A stretch of 64,000 bases of DNA from Caballeronia sp. TF1N1 (GCF_022878925.1 NZ_CP084628.1:62001-126000), one strand, 5' to 3'. Positions 53,808-63,908 are shown, counted from the first letter of the stretch. A program made the numbers and translations. Notes: a model not told the origin generated them from the letters alone.

Positions 53808-54395
53808 ATGTCCGACTACTCACTGCCAGAAAAAACGCTCGCCAACGCAGAGCGCTGGCTCAAGAACTACTATTTCACCCGCGCGGCGGTTTCGATCGTA
53901 TGGGTGGCGCTGGCCTTCGTGGTCGGATTGCACTCCGTGGCCGGCGCGGCGGTTTTGCTGGTCATCTACCCGGCATGGGATGCGCTCGCGAACTATATCG
54001 ACATGTCGCGAAGCGGCGGGAAGACCGGCAATCGCACGCAGGCGATCAACGTTGCGATCAGCGCGGCTACGACCGCCGCCGTGATCATTGCGCTCAAAAC
54101 GAATACGGCATGGGTCCTCGGCGTCGTCGGCGTCTGGGCCATCTTGTCCGGGCTGCTTCAACTCGCCACCGCGTTACGTCGATGGAAGCGCTTCGGCGCG
54201 CAATGGGCCATGGTTCTTAGCGGCGCGCAATCGGCACTTGCAGGATGCTTCTTTCTGGCGCTTACACCCGCACCTCTTACGCTTGCGATTTCGAAGATAG
54301 CCGGTTACGCGGGCGTCGGTGCGGCCTACTTCCTTATCTCGGCCTTGTGGTTATCGGCTGCGCAATTTCGGCGCCATCGCGCGAGCACGGTCTGA
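53808..54395 (+). CDS. DUF308/HdeD-like membrane protein
   Basis: The 195-aa protein has about six hydrophobic segments in three pairs, resembling the HdeD/DUF308 family, whose founding member is an acid-resistance membrane protein. AAGGAG stands six bases before the ATG at 53808. It is divergent from the HD-GYP/LuxR gene, leaving 155 bases, and convergent with the ABC exporter. Confidence 0.7.
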   Translation: MSDYSLPEKTLANAERWLKNYYFTRAAVSIVWVALAFVVGLHSVAGAAVLLVIYPAWDALANYIDMSRSGGKTGNRTQAINVAISAATTAAVIIALKTNTAWVLGVVGVWAILSGLLQLATALRRWKRFGAQWAMVLSGAQSALAGCFFLALTPAPLTLAISKIAGYAGVGAAYFLISALWLSAAQFRRHRASTV

Positions 54396-54464
54396 GCAAT
54401 CGAGCGCGCCGAGATGGGTTGCAGCGAAGAATGCTCATACAACGACCGCGATGTATGGGCACCT

Positions 54465-56285
54465 TTATTTGTAACCCTGCGCCTGTAGGCCGAACAGATG
54501 CGCATAACGTCCATTCAGCGCGAGTAGTTGTCGATGGCTTCCGCTTTCCAGTATCCGCCCCTGGTCCAGCACGATGATTTGGTCGGCTCCTCGCACGCTC
54601 GAAAAACGATGTGAAATCAGGATCGACATCCGCTGTCCTGACTGCGCCTGAAACTGCTCGAACACCCCAGCCTCGGCTTCGGGGTCGAGGGCGGCGGTCG
54701 GCTCGTCGAGAATCAGGATATCCGCGCTTTCCCGCATATAGGCCCTTGACAGCGCAATCTTCTGCCACTGCCCGCCCGACAGTTCTCGACCACCCGCAAA
54801 CCAGCGTCCAAGTTGCGTCTCGTATCCGTTTTCCATCTGCTCGATGAACGCGGCAGCCATGCCCTTCTGTGCCGCTTCGCTCCATCGGGTCCTGTCCGAG
54901 AAGGCTTCGATATCGCCGACGCCCAAGTTCTCGCCAGCCTTGAACTGGTAACGAATGAAGTCCTGGAAAATGACACCGATCCGGCGGCGCAGTGTGTATT
55001 CGTCCCACTCCTGGAGGTCCGAACCATCGAGAAGGATACGACCGGCGGACGGCGTGTAAAGGCGCGTGAGAAGCTTGATGAGCGTGGTCTTGCCCGAGCC
55101 GTTCTCGCCTACCAAAGCAAGTGTCTGCCCGGGCTTCAAATCGAAGCTGATGTCGGTCAGTGCCGGGCGCTCGGCGCCCGGATAAGCGAACGACACACGC
55201 TCGAACTGCAGACCTTGTCCCGGATGCGTTCCTTGAGTCAGATGACCGGAGCTCACGTTTTCGGGTTGCGCGAGGAACTCGAACAAGTCGCTCAGGTAGA
55301 GACCATCCTCGTAGAGCCCGCCAATCGAGGACAGGCTGCTGCTCACCGCACTCTGACCTTGCCTGAACAGCACGAGGTACATCGTCATCTGCCCCAGCGA
55401 GATGGCTCCGCTCACCGTCTCAAGGACAATCCATCCATAAGCCGCATAGAACGCGATGGTGCCGACCACGCCGAGCAGAAAACCCCAACCGTCTCGTCGC
55501 AACGTGAGCGCGCGGTCTTCGGCATAGAGCTTCTCGAAGGTGTCGCGATAGCGCTGCAGAAGAAGCGGGGCAAAGCCAAACAGCTTGACTTCCTTGATGT
55601 TCGCTTCGCTCGAGAGCAGAGACTCGATGTAATTCTGCTGTCTGCTTTCGGGCGTCCTTCGCCCAAAGAGCCGGAAGGCGCTACCCGAGAATCGCGCTTC
55701 GGAAATAAAGCTCGGTATGGCACCGACGACCAGGATGACAAGCGCCCACGGCGAAAACCTCACGAGCAACACCGCGAAAGTCGTGACGGAGATGAGGTTT
55801 TGTACCAGACCGAGCGACTTCATCACGAGCGACAACGGCCGTGAAGACGCGTCTCGCCGTACTCTTACAAGGCGGTCGTAGAACTCTGAATCCTCGAATT
55901 GAACGAGACTCAAGTTTTGAGCCTTCTCCAATATAAGCAGGTTGACCTTCTGCCCGAGTTGCGCGCGGAGTAGCGCCTGCAGCAAGGACAACGACCGCTG
56001 GCTCGCCGCAAGGGCAATGAGCACCAATGCTTCGAGGAGGAGATAGCGAATGACCGGCCAATGTAAGCGATGCGCTGGTTCGTGGGAGGCCGTGACGACC
56101 GCGTCGACGATACGCTGCCCAATGACCGCGGCCGCCGCGGGAAGCACGCCGGCAACGATGGTCGCGACGAGAAGCCCACTGAGAAATAGCGGTGACGTGC
56201 TCCAGACGAGCATGAACGCTTGCGTAGCTCGCTTGAGAAACTCGCCGACCTGACGCAGCATTTTCATGGTTCTGCTAGGCGACAT
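54465..56285 (-). CDS. ABC transporter ATP-binding/permease protein (half exporter)
   Basis: The 606-aa half transporter has an N-terminal membrane domain with about six hydrophobic segments (1-330) and a C-terminal ATPase: GENGSGKTTLIKLL, LSGGQWQKIALSRAY, LILDEPTAALDPEAE and the switch His in LISHRFSSVRGAD. It resembles MsbA/LapB/peptide-type half exporters that work as homodimers. No neighbouring substrate gene such as a precursor peptide or maturation enzyme is evident. Confidence 0.85.
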   Translation of the reverse strand: MSPSRTMKMLRQVGEFLKRATQAFMLVWSTSPLFLSGLLVATIVAGVLPAAAAVIGQRIVDAVVTASHEPAHRLHWPVIRYLLLEALVLIALAASQRSLSLLQALLRAQLGQKVNLLILEKAQNLSLVQFEDSEFYDRLVRVRRDASSRPLSLVMKSLGLVQNLISVTTFAVLLVRFSPWALVILVVGAIPSFISEARFSGSAFRLFGRRTPESRQQNYIESLLSSEANIKEVKLFGFAPLLLQRYRDTFEKLYAEDRALTLRRDGWGFLLGVVGTIAFYAAYGWIVLETVSGAISLGQMTMYLVLFRQGQSAVSSSLSSIGGLYEDGLYLSDLFEFLAQPENVSSGHLTQGTHPGQGLQFERVSFAYPGAERPALTDISFDLKPGQTLALVGENGSGKTTLIKLLTRLYTPSAGRILLDGSDLQEWDEYTLRRRIGVIFQDFIRYQFKAGENLGVGDIEAFSDRTRWSEAAQKGMAAAFIEQMENGYETQLGRWFAGGRELSGGQWQKIALSRAYMRESADILILDEPTAALDPEAEAGVFEQFQAQSGQRMSILISHRFSSVRGADQIIVLDQGRILESGSHRQLLALNGRYAHLFGLQAQGYK

Positions 56286-56620
56286 TAGAATGAGAGATGA
56301 TCCGGAATATGCAGTGGACGCCTGGTCGCACGTGGCGAGCCTGCCAACGTAGATGGTCCCGTTGTCCGCGAGACGAGCTTACCTCACAACGAATGGCAAG
56401 ACTGCATGAACAGACGTGCGCGGACCGTATGAGCAGTCGGTAAGAAAACACGCTTCTCCGGGAACTCCCACCAACGGCATCCGCTGCTTCGCTTCCGGAC
56501 GTGCGGAACTCTGGAGCTGCAATGGCTGGGAGCCTTGGAAATAGAATACAGTCCGGCAGTTCAGCACGCGGGTATGGCCGGCGTCCGGACGGCAAGATGG
56601 ATTGACCATAAGGAAGACGC
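56286..56620. other. Intergenic gap between ABC exporter and DadA-like gene
   Basis: This 335-base gap contains the divergent promoter regions of the exporter and the DadA-like gene. TAGAAT at about 56545 could be a -10 element for the plus strand. No ORF with coding character, repeat or terminator is evident. Confidence 0.4.
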
Positions 56621-57853
56621 ATGGACTTCGATGCAGTCGTATTGGGCGGGGGTATTGTCGGAACGTCGATAGCGATTCATTTGCAGCGCCGTGGACTCGC
56701 CGTTGCACTGATCGATCGCAAGCCTCCAGGCAATGAAACCTCACTCGGCAATGCAGGAATAATTCAGCGCGAGGGCGTTTATCCCTATGCTTTTCCTCGC
56801 GACCTCGCCAAGATTGCCAGGTATGCGAGCAATCGCGCCACGGATGTTCGATTTCATGCGGCGGCAATGCCTAAGCTGGTGCCGTTTCTTTATCGTTATT
56901 GGCATCATTCGCGCGCCGACCGTCACGCAAAGATTGCGAAGGCTTACTCGACCCTCATCGAGCACAGCGTCTCGGAGCATCGCGAGTTGATCGAAGCGGC
57001 CGGAGCGCAATCTTTAGTGCGAACGCAAGGCTGGATAAACGCATTCCGAACTTCAAAAGCGTTCGAAGCGGCCATGGCGGAGGCGTCGCATTGGCAGGAC
57101 GCCTATGGCATCCCGTTCGACGTTCTCGCCGATGGCGCTTTACAGGCAGCGGAACCCTCTCTTGGTCCCGCGCTCAGATATGCAATCCGGTACTCGTCGG
57201 CGGAGTCCGTGAGTGATCCATCGGGGCTCGTCGGCGCTTACGCAAACTTATTCGAAAAGCTCGGCGGCACGTTCTTCATTGGCGACGCGTCGACACTCGA
57301 GTCCGGGTGGCGAGTCACCACCGAGTCGGGTGTGGTCACCGCGGACCAGGTCGTCGTTGCCTTAGGACCGTGGGCCAATGACGTCACGACGAAGCTGGGT
57401 TACGCGTTGCCGCTCGAAGTAAAGCGCGGCTACCACATGCACTATGCGGCGAAGCCTGGAGCAACGTTGAATCAGCCCGTTCTCGATGCGGAAATCGGTT
57501 ACGTCATCACGCCGATGGTTCGTGGCATCAGATTGACGACCGGCGTCGAGCTAGGCCTTCGTGACTCACCGAAAACGCCTGTGCAACTCGAGGCCGTGGA
57601 GCCCTTCGCCCGTCAGACGTTTCCAATCGGCGAACGTCTCGACGAGGCGCCCTGGCTCGGACGCCGGCCTTGCACGCCCGACATGATGCCTGTCATCGGC
57701 CGCGCACCGAATCATGAGAAGCTTTGGTTCGCCTTCGGGCACGCTCATCACGGGCTGACCCTCGGTCCCGTTACCGGACGGCTCATCGCCGAGTTGATGA
57801 CGGGCGAAGATCCGTTCGTGGACCCGCATCCGTTCCGGGCGGAGCGGTTTTAG
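56621..57853 (+). CDS. DadA-like FAD-dependent D-amino-acid dehydrogenase/oxidoreductase
   Basis: The 410-aa DAO-type flavoprotein has an N-terminal Rossmann motif GGGIVGTSIAIHLQRRG, the NETSLGNAGII segment, VVVALGPWANDV and GHAHHGLTLGPVTGRLIAELM near the end. DadA-type enzymes oxidise D-amino acids to keto acids and pass electrons to quinone. AAGGAAG precedes the ATG. A MFS efflux gene follows in the same direction. Substrate unproven; glycine or sarcosine oxidase-like use is possible. Confidence 0.82.
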   Translation: MDFDAVVLGGGIVGTSIAIHLQRRGLAVALIDRKPPGNETSLGNAGIIQREGVYPYAFPRDLAKIARYASNRATDVRFHAAAMPKLVPFLYRYWHHSRADRHAKIAKAYSTLIEHSVSEHRELIEAAGAQSLVRTQGWINAFRTSKAFEAAMAEASHWQDAYGIPFDVLADGALQAAEPSLGPALRYAIRYSSAESVSDPSGLVGAYANLFEKLGGTFFIGDASTLESGWRVTTESGVVTADQVVVALGPWANDVTTKLGYALPLEVKRGYHMHYAAKPGATLNQPVLDAEIGYVITPMVRGIRLTTGVELGLRDSPKTPVQLEAVEPFARQTFPIGERLDEAPWLGRRPCTPDMMPVIGRAPNHEKLWFAFGHAHHGLTLGPVTGRLIAELMTGEDPFVDPHPFRAERF

Positions 57854-58016
57854 GCCGCTTAGCGTTTGCAAGGCGAGTGCAGCAACGCGAGCACATCGAG
57901 GGAACATTCCCGCATGGCACGGCACGTCGTGTCATACCGCGAGCAACGGTGTTGTTATGATTGCGTCGTCGCGAGGCAACGTTACGCGACGACGCCCCTC
58001 GTCCTCGAGTTCCCTG

Positions 58017-59222
58017 ATGCTCACGCACCATCTATCGTTTTTCAAGCGCCCTTGGTGGGGTGTCATGGCGCTGACTTTCGCGGCGTTCATCTTCAACACC
58101 ACCGAATTCGTGCCCGTCGGTTTGCTTACCGCAATTGGTAACAGCCTCGACATGCGTCCGACCGACGTCGGCGTGGTGATGACCATTTACGCATGGACGG
58201 TGTCCGTCGCGTCATTACCGTTGACCTTGTTCGTCCGCGAAGTAGAACGCCGCACCCTGCTAATGCGCGTCTTTATCGTGTTCATACTCAGTCATATCGT
58301 GACTGGAGTCGCGCCGAACTTCGAGATATTCGTACTGGGTAGAATCGGCATTGCGTTTGCGCATGCCGTCTTTTGGTCGATCTCCATCCCGCTCGTCGTG
58401 CGCCTGGTTCCACCGGACGGAGAGCGCCGTGCACTCGCGATGATATCGATCGGAACATCGGTCGCCATGGTGGCCGGTGTCCCCATCGGACGAGCGATAG
58501 GCGATACCTTCGGATGGCGCGCGACCTTCCAGATCATCGCAGGCGCAGCGGTGCTCGGCATGGGCGCGTTATGGTTGACGTTGCCAAAACTCGATAGCCA
58601 GGGTTCAGGTTCGTTGAACAGTCTGCCAAAGCTCCTCAAGACACCCGTGCTGGTTGCGCTCTTTGCGGTGACGGTTCTTACGGTCTGCGCGCACTTCACT
58701 TCCTACACTTATCTCGAACCGTTTGCTCGCGCCGTGACAGGCGCGAGCAATATCGAAGTGACATTTCTGCTGGTGCTGTTCGGTGCCGCGGGCGTTCCGG
58801 CCGCGGTCTGCTTCAGCCGCTTTTACGCCAACCGCCCGCGCCGGTTCCTGCTGTGGACCTTGTGTGCCCTTGCCGCTTGCTTGCTGTTGCTTTGGCCTTG
58901 CGGACAGTACGTCGGCACGCTGTCGATGCTCTTGCTGTTCTGGGGCGTGGCGATCATCTGCTTCGGGCTTGCCATGCAGGCACACGTGCTGCGACTGGCT
59001 CCGGATGCGGCGGACATAGCCATCTCGATGTTTTCCGCTCTGTACAATATAGGCATCGGAGCCGGCGCGCTGGTCGGAAAGTTCGTCGCTCGCGATGTCG
59101 GGCTAGCCTGGATAGGAATGTTCGGCGCAGCGGTCGCCGTGCTTGGCGCGGTAGTGTGTTGGCTCGCGTTCTTGGCGGCACGTCGTGGCACGCGGCGCGC
59201 TGCGCCCCTTTTGACTCACTAG
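58017..59222 (+). CDS. MFS efflux transporter (SotB/YdhP-like)
   Basis: The 401-aa protein has about 12 transmembrane segments and the DHA1/sugar-efflux signature: FNTTEFVPVGLL, LVREVERRT region, and PPDGERRALAMISIGTSVAMVAGVP. The family exports sugars, arabinose or drugs. I start at the ATG at 58017; the frame is open to 57957 but that N-terminus (RRRPSSSSSL) looks non-coding. It follows the DadA-like gene by about 160 bases. Confidence 0.82.
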   Translation: MLTHHLSFFKRPWWGVMALTFAAFIFNTTEFVPVGLLTAIGNSLDMRPTDVGVVMTIYAWTVSVASLPLTLFVREVERRTLLMRVFIVFILSHIVTGVAPNFEIFVLGRIGIAFAHAVFWSISIPLVVRLVPPDGERRALAMISIGTSVAMVAGVPIGRAIGDTFGWRATFQIIAGAAVLGMGALWLTLPKLDSQGSGSLNSLPKLLKTPVLVALFAVTVLTVCAHFTSYTYLEPFARAVTGASNIEVTFLLVLFGAAGVPAAVCFSRFYANRPRRFLLWTLCALAACLLLLWPCGQYVGTLSMLLLFWGVAIICFGLAMQAHVLRLAPDAADIAISMFSALYNIGIGAGALVGKFVARDVGLAWIGMFGAAVAVLGAVVCWLAFLAARRGTRRAAPLLTH

Positions 59223-59476
59223 CGAGCCGCGTGGTCGGGCGTGGTTGGTCGGATGTCATCCGACCCGTGTCGACTTTCGTGAACCGCACGTCTTGCAAGA
59301 GCATCGAATACTCGAGGCCGGTGAGTGTTCCTTGCGACAAAGAAATCGAATAGGCGCGCTCCCGCGCGTGCATCTGAGTAACTGGCTTCGATCGTCGTTC
59401 TTGCGCGCCTGCGTCGCACGAATCGTCGGGACGAAACAGCATTGGAAGTCGCAAACAAAGAGGCTATTAGCAGCAC

Positions 59477-59977
59477 ATGGATATCTTTTATCACGCGCCA
59501 AGTTTCGAGCAGAACGTCAAGAACGGGCTGGTTGGTTCGATTGGCTCCAGCAGCGCCAAACTGGTAACGCTCTCCCAGCGGCTGCCCAAGCGGATCTGGG
59601 TCTTCAAGACGCCAAGAGGTTTGAAGGGCTCTATTCAGTTGCTCGCGTCACTGCTCGTTTGCGATGAACCCAGCGTCGCGGTGCAGTCCGACCAACCGCA
59701 CATGGTCTTCTACGACGTGTTTTCGCCTGAATCCGTGATTTTTACGGAGTCAGGGACGCCCGAGCGCATCGAAGAAGTCTCGGGGTACTTTCAATACCGG
59801 TGGCATGCCGCCTTCAGCGCCAGTTTTAGAGGCGACGTGGGACTGCAGGCCATGGAAGCCGATGTCGTGCGAGGGCTGGAGGCACTGGTTTCCGGTTGGG
59901 AAAGAGTACAGATGCTCGAACGTGTGAAGAACGTCGATAGCGTTCGGCCTATCAATCCCTTCGCGCCGCCGCGCTGA
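59477..59977 (+). CDS. Hypothetical protein, 166 aa
   Basis: I recognise no family. The frame is soluble, with no signal or membrane segments. It starts MDIFYHAPSFEQN and has a mostly beta-plus-helix composition. It carries no obvious catalytic motif. The GC and codon usage match the neighbours, supporting a real gene. It stands alone, about 250 bases after the MFS gene and 280 before a hydrolase. Confidence 0.6.
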   Translation: MDIFYHAPSFEQNVKNGLVGSIGSSSAKLVTLSQRLPKRIWVFKTPRGLKGSIQLLASLLVCDEPSVAVQSDQPHMVFYDVFSPESVIFTESGTPERIEEVSGYFQYRWHAAFSASFRGDVGLQAMEADVVRGLEALVSGWERVQMLERVKNVDSVRPINPFAPPR

Positions 59978-60100
59978 ACAGTCGGAAAGCCAGCCGTTAC
60001 GCTTGGTGTAACCGAATACGCCATGCGACAAAGCACACGGCACATCCGTGATGGTGGTCGTGGCACGGCGGCCGCCGGCGTCCGCCTTCAGCCGCCCCGT

Positions 60101-60262
60101 TTATTCTTCTCCTAACCCGAACAGTGCATTCTGCGCCGGGGTGATTCCGCAAGAAGCGCAAACGCTGCAGTATGGCTTCAGGCCGCTGCAGACCGGTTCC
60201 GAGCGAAACAAGTGCTCGCCGGGACGCGGCGCCATAACCACTCCTTGTTCGGGATACACCAT
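60101..60262 (-). CDS. Possible small Cys-rich ORF on the minus strand
   Basis: A 53-codon frame starts [16 protein letters not shown] and has [15 protein letters not shown], four Cys in fifteen residues, before ending GLGEE. Its ATG overlaps the start of the divergent alpha/beta hydrolase gene. It could be a small metal-binding protein or chance. Upstream sequence shows no clear RBS. Low confidence. Confidence 0.25.
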   Translation of the reverse strand: MVYPEQGVVMAPRPGEHLFRSEPVCSGLKPYCSVCASCGITPAQNALFGLGEE

Positions 60263-61145
60263 GACCGCGATTCCTGTCATTCGATACCAGTCCGAGAATA
60301 TCGATGGGCTCAACGTGTTCTACAGAGAAGCGGGGCCTTCTGAAGCCCCCGTGGTGCTGCTGTTGCACGGCTTTCCCACGTCCTCGCATATGTTCCGCAA
60401 TCTCATTCCCATCCTGGCCGAGAAGTATCACGTAGTCGCGCCCGATTACCCGGGCTTCGGTCAGAGCGATGCGCCCGATCACACCGTCTTCAAGTACGGC
60501 TTTCAGCACTATGCTGAAATCGTCGATGCGTTGCTCAAGCGTCTTGGCATCGACCGCTTTGCAATGTACGTGATGGACTACGGTGCGCCTTTGGGATACC
60601 GCCTCGCGCTCATGGACCCGGCGCGGGTGACGGGGCTCATCGTTCAGAACGGCAACGCGTATGTCGAAGGGCTGCGCGAATTCTGGAACCCGATCAAAGC
60701 GTATTGGGCAGACAATTCGGTCAAGAATCGCGAAGCGCTGCACAGTCTCGTGACGCTGGACACGACAATTTTTCAATACACGGACGGCGTATCGGATGTA
60801 TCGAGAATCAGCCCGGATAACTGGATTCACGATCAGGCGCTGCTCGACCGGCCCGGCAACCGCGAAATCCAGATGGACCTCTTTCTGGACTATGGGACGA
60901 ACGTGCCGCTCTATCCTGAGTTTCAGGCGTTCTTCCGTGAGCGTCGGCCGCCGACCATCATCATGTGGGGCAAGAACGACAAGATCTTCCCGGAAGAAGG
61001 CGCGCATCCTTATCTGCGGGATCTTCCGGATGCGCAAATACACATTCTCGACACGGGACACTTCGCGCTGGAAGACAAGCTCGACGAGATGGCGCCACTC
61101 TTGATCGATTTTCTCGATCGCTCGCTCGTGCGATCGAAGACGTAG
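60261..61145 (+). CDS. Alpha/beta hydrolase, epoxide hydrolase/haloalkane dehalogenase-like
   Basis: The 294-aa hydrolase has [10 protein letters not shown] (HGxP oxyanion motif), [10 protein letters not shown], the nucleophile region [10 protein letters not shown] with Asp106 rather than Ser, and the general-base His in [10 protein letters not shown]. Asp at the elbow and HGFP fit the epoxide-hydrolase / haloalkane-dehalogenase / fluoroacetate-dehalogenase branch. I begin at the ATG at 60261; the frame stretches to 60048 without coding character. Confidence 0.82.
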   Translation: MTAIPVIRYQSENIDGLNVFYREAGPSEAPVVLLLHGFPTSSHMFRNLIPILAEKYHVVAPDYPGFGQSDAPDHTVFKYGFQHYAEIVDALLKRLGIDRFAMYVMDYGAPLGYRLALMDPARVTGLIVQNGNAYVEGLREFWNPIKAYWADNSVKNREALHSLVTLDTTIFQYTDGVSDVSRISPDNWIHDQALLDRPGNREIQMDLFLDYGTNVPLYPEFQAFFRERRPPTIIMWGKNDKIFPEEGAHPYLRDLPDAQIHILDTGHFALEDKLDEMAPLLIDFLDRSLVRSKT

Positions 61146-61644
61146 TAAGCGGGCAGATACCGCAAAGCGCGACGTGACCGCCGCAACCATCGTCCGTCGC
61201 GCGCTTGGTACCGAAAGTGTCCCATTCAAAATGTCGACGCTGCGTATAGGACGTCCGCAATAACTTCGCTCGCGCAGCAACGGTCGGAATCGGTCTCACT
61301 CGTGTAGACTGCGCCGTGATCTCGACAGATCGGCTGCCTCGACGCGGCTTATCCCGCCGGGTCCGGCGTGTGTCGATATCCGCGTTCGACGCGACCATCG
61401 ACGCTAGATGGTCTCGAACAACCGGTAGCAAGCCAGAGCGATTGCTCTTTCGAGCCGCCAGCGCAAGAACAAATAAAAAAGGGCATCTCTGGAACACCCC
61501 CTGACTGAAGCGCAAGTCCAATCTTCGGATAATGATTGGATATGCGAAGCCGCATGTGACGACGTAATCGACGTCTCGACGAATTCCCGATCCGGCGAAT
61601 TCGATACTGCGACAAGCGCCCTCGCCGTCAATGGCTGGTGTGTC
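61146..61644. other. Gap with possible 5-prime coding extension of the 2OG oxygenase
   Basis: From 61477 the reading frame of the 2OG-Fe(II) oxygenase gene is already open. Its last codons before the annotated GTG encode ALAVNGWCVV, which reads like real protein. No ATG, and no GTG or TTG, occurs in that frame before 61645. The rest of the gap (61146-61476) shows no gene or repeat. Confidence 0.4.
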
Positions 61645-62178
61645 GTGCCAGATTTTCTGACACAGCCTCAGACACAGGCATTGGCTACCGAATGCATGGC
61701 GATGTATGCAGCCCAGTTGCTGACACCCGCCCGTGTGGGTGCCAAACGCGCGGCCACGCTCTTGCGCGGCGACAGTACGCGCTGGTTCCAGCCCGATGCG
61801 TTGAGTCCGCGGCAGCAGACGTTCGCCGATCGCATCGAAGCGCTGCAGATGACGCTCAACCGCGAACTGTTTCTAGGCCTGGTCGATAGCGAATCACACT
61901 ACGCGGTGTATCGGCCAGGTACCGGATACACACGTCATCTCGATTGCCTGCGCAATAACGACAGCCGCGTGATTTCCGCCGTGTTCTATCTCAACGAAGC
62001 GTGGCAGGACGTCGAAGGCGGCGCACTGCGGCTCTACCTTGCCGATCAGACACATCACGACGTCTTTCCACGCGCCGGGACGCTGCTGTTGTTTCTCTCG
62101 GCACACTTCGAACACGAGGTGCTGCCCGCAACGCGCGATCGCTTGAGCATCGCGTGCTGGATGAGGCAACGAGTGTGA
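61645..62178 (+). CDS. 2OG-Fe(II) oxygenase (prolyl-4-hydroxylase-like)
   Basis: The 177-aa dioxygenase has the Fe(II) ligands His98 and Asp100 (RHLD) and His157 (FEHEV) with Arg166 (TRDRLSIACW) to hold 2-oxoglutarate. The strand YRPGTGYTRHLDC is typical of PKHD/P4H-type proteins. Such proteins hydroxylate peptide or other side chains. The annotated start is GTG at 61645, but the frame is open upstream with protein-like sequence, so the N-terminus may be longer. Confidence 0.78.
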   Translation: MPDFLTQPQTQALATECMAMYAAQLLTPARVGAKRAATLLRGDSTRWFQPDALSPRQQTFADRIEALQMTLNRELFLGLVDSESHYAVYRPGTGYTRHLDCLRNNDSRVISAVFYLNEAWQDVEGGALRLYLADQTHHDVFPRAGTLLLFLSAHFEHEVLPATRDRLSIACWMRQRV

Positions 62179-62234
62179 CGCTGGCGGCACGCAAGCCACG
62201 TTGATACGTTCGCTGGCGGCCGCATGACTGAACG

Positions 62235-62269
62235 AACGATAGCGAGCGGCCCGGGCCCTCGCTATCGTT
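62235..62269. terminator. Bidirectional hairpin between convergent genes
   Basis: AACGATAGCGAG (62235-62246) and CTCGCTATCGTT (62258-62269) form a perfect 12-bp stem with an 11-base GC-rich loop. It sits between the convergent 2OG oxygenase and MFS genes and is followed on the plus strand by a T-rich stretch. It probably terminates both transcripts, though the T-run is imperfect. Confidence 0.6.
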
Positions 62270-62286
62270 GTCCTGCTTCTTCGCTT

Positions 62287-63639
62287 TTACGCTTCGTGAC
62301 TGAGCGCGGCAGGCGGAATCGGGCCGCGCACGAGCAACCAATAGCCGATCACCGCAACAGCGGCAACGCCCGCTCCCACGAACAGCGCGGGCTGGAACGA
62401 ATGCGTCTTTTGCACGATGAAGCCCGTGACCACCGGCGCCAGCGCCCCGCCGAAGTAGCCGCCGAAGTTCTGCATCGCGCCGATCGACGCGGTGCAGTTG
62501 GCGGGCGCGGCAACGGACGCCGTCGCCCAGGCTGCACTGCTCGATACATACAGAAGCAACATCGAGATGGAGATGAACACGACTGCCAGCGTCGCGCTGT
62601 GCGTGAGGCCCGTCAGAATCGTGAAGACGCAGACACCGAAAAGCGATGCGGCCATCGGGTATTTCCGGCTGTTGACCGCCGATACGCCGCGCCGCGCAAG
62701 CACGTCGCAGATCTTTCCACCGGACAAACTACCCACCACGCCGAAGAGATACGGAACGGCCGCCACCCATCCCGACTTCGAGATGGTGAGATGAAATTCC
62801 ATTTGCAGGTACGTCGGCAGCCATGCGTTGTAAAGCCACAAGACGTAGATCGTGCCGAAGAAACCCAGCAGCATGCCCCACGTCGTTCCGAACTCCAACA
62901 GACGGCGCCACTCGCGCCATGTCGGACGGGTCTGCACTTCGCCATCGACGTCGGTCAGATAGGCGCGCTCCCGATGCGTCAGGTCGACCTGACGCGGGTC
63001 GCGATGCACGAGGTAGAAGCACAGCGCCACGACGAGGCCCGCGATACCCATGATGCCGAACATCCATCGCCATCCGACAGTCAACATGACGACCGTGAGC
63101 AAGGGCGCCGATATGGCGGTGCCGAGCGTCGACGAGCTGTTCCAGATGCCCGTGGCGGCACCGCGCTCTTTCTTGCCGAACCAGTCACGAACGACTTTGG
63201 CGCTCGTCGGAAACTGCGGCGCCTCGCCTATGCCGAGCACCATGCGCGCCGCGAAGAACTGAGCGAAACTGGTCACGACGCCGCCGAACGCTTGCGCTAT
63301 CGACCACATCGCAAGGCTTACAGAAAGCATGACACGCGCACCGAAGCGATCGACCAGCGCACCCGCCGGGAGTTGCGCAAACGCATAAGCCCATAGAAAC
63401 GCCGACAGCAACAGGCCCATTTCCCCGACCGAAAGGCCGAGATCCTGCCGGATGAGCGGATTCGCAATGGACAGCGTCGCGCGGTCGATGTAATTGATGA
63501 CTCCGCTCAGGAGCAGCAAAGCAAGTGCGGTACGCTGAATTCGCCGCACTCTCGGTGAAGCCTGGTCATTCGATGCCGTGCTCTCAGCATCGCCAAGGTC
63601 GGATTCCGGGACATGCGGCGCCGTGGTGGATTGCTCCAT
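62287..63639 (-). CDS. MFS transporter, ACS (anion:cation symporter)-like
   Basis: The 450-aa membrane protein has about 12 transmembrane segments; INYIDRATLSIANPLIRQDL and GIGEAPQFPTSAKVV match the ACS family (hexuronate, glucarate, phthalate, tartrate). PTYLQMEFHLTISKSG and SSSAAWATASVAAPAN in the second half are also family-like. AGGAGA precedes the ATG at 63639 by nine bases; the upstream open frame to 63915 is non-coding. Substrate probably an organic acid or anion. Confidence 0.85.
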   Translation of the reverse strand: MEQSTTAPHVPESDLGDAESTASNDQASPRVRRIQRTALALLLLSGVINYIDRATLSIANPLIRQDLGLSVGEMGLLLSAFLWAYAFAQLPAGALVDRFGARVMLSVSLAMWSIAQAFGGVVTSFAQFFAARMVLGIGEAPQFPTSAKVVRDWFGKKERGAATGIWNSSSTLGTAISAPLLTVVMLTVGWRWMFGIMGIAGLVVALCFYLVHRDPRQVDLTHRERAYLTDVDGEVQTRPTWREWRRLLEFGTTWGMLLGFFGTIYVLWLYNAWLPTYLQMEFHLTISKSGWVAAVPYLFGVVGSLSGGKICDVLARRGVSAVNSRKYPMAASLFGVCVFTILTGLTHSATLAVVFISISMLLLYVSSSAAWATASVAAPANCTASIGAMQNFGGYFGGALAPVVTGFIVQKTHSFQPALFVGAGVAAVAVIGYWLLVRGPIPPAALSHEA

Positions 63640-63890
63640 GTATTCGTCTCCTGGATGTTTGGTTTTATCAGCGAAGCCGTTTTTTAGATCCGAACGCGAG
63701 CAATACTGCATTGGACTGACGCACGATAGCTCCGCCTTAATTAGAAATCCAATCAATTTGCGCGTGATGTGGCCCGGGGAAAACCCGCGTTCTGCCTTGG
63801 ATCGAGGCGTGCATGTAACGGCAGCCGCCACATGGTTACCGCGCGCGCGCCGTAGTTGTGGCAGCAACGGCCGTTGCCACCAGACTGAAA

Positions 63891-63908
63891 TTGGTCTATA
63901 TTTAGTCT
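63891..63908 (+). promoter_or_regulatory. Candidate antitoxin autoregulatory operator
   Basis: TTGGTCTATA followed by TTTAGTCTCG is an imperfect 10-bp direct repeat about 28 bases before the antitoxin ATG at 63936. TTGGTCTA-type repeats at this place fit the autoregulatory sites of Phd/YefM operons. Confidence 0.45.
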
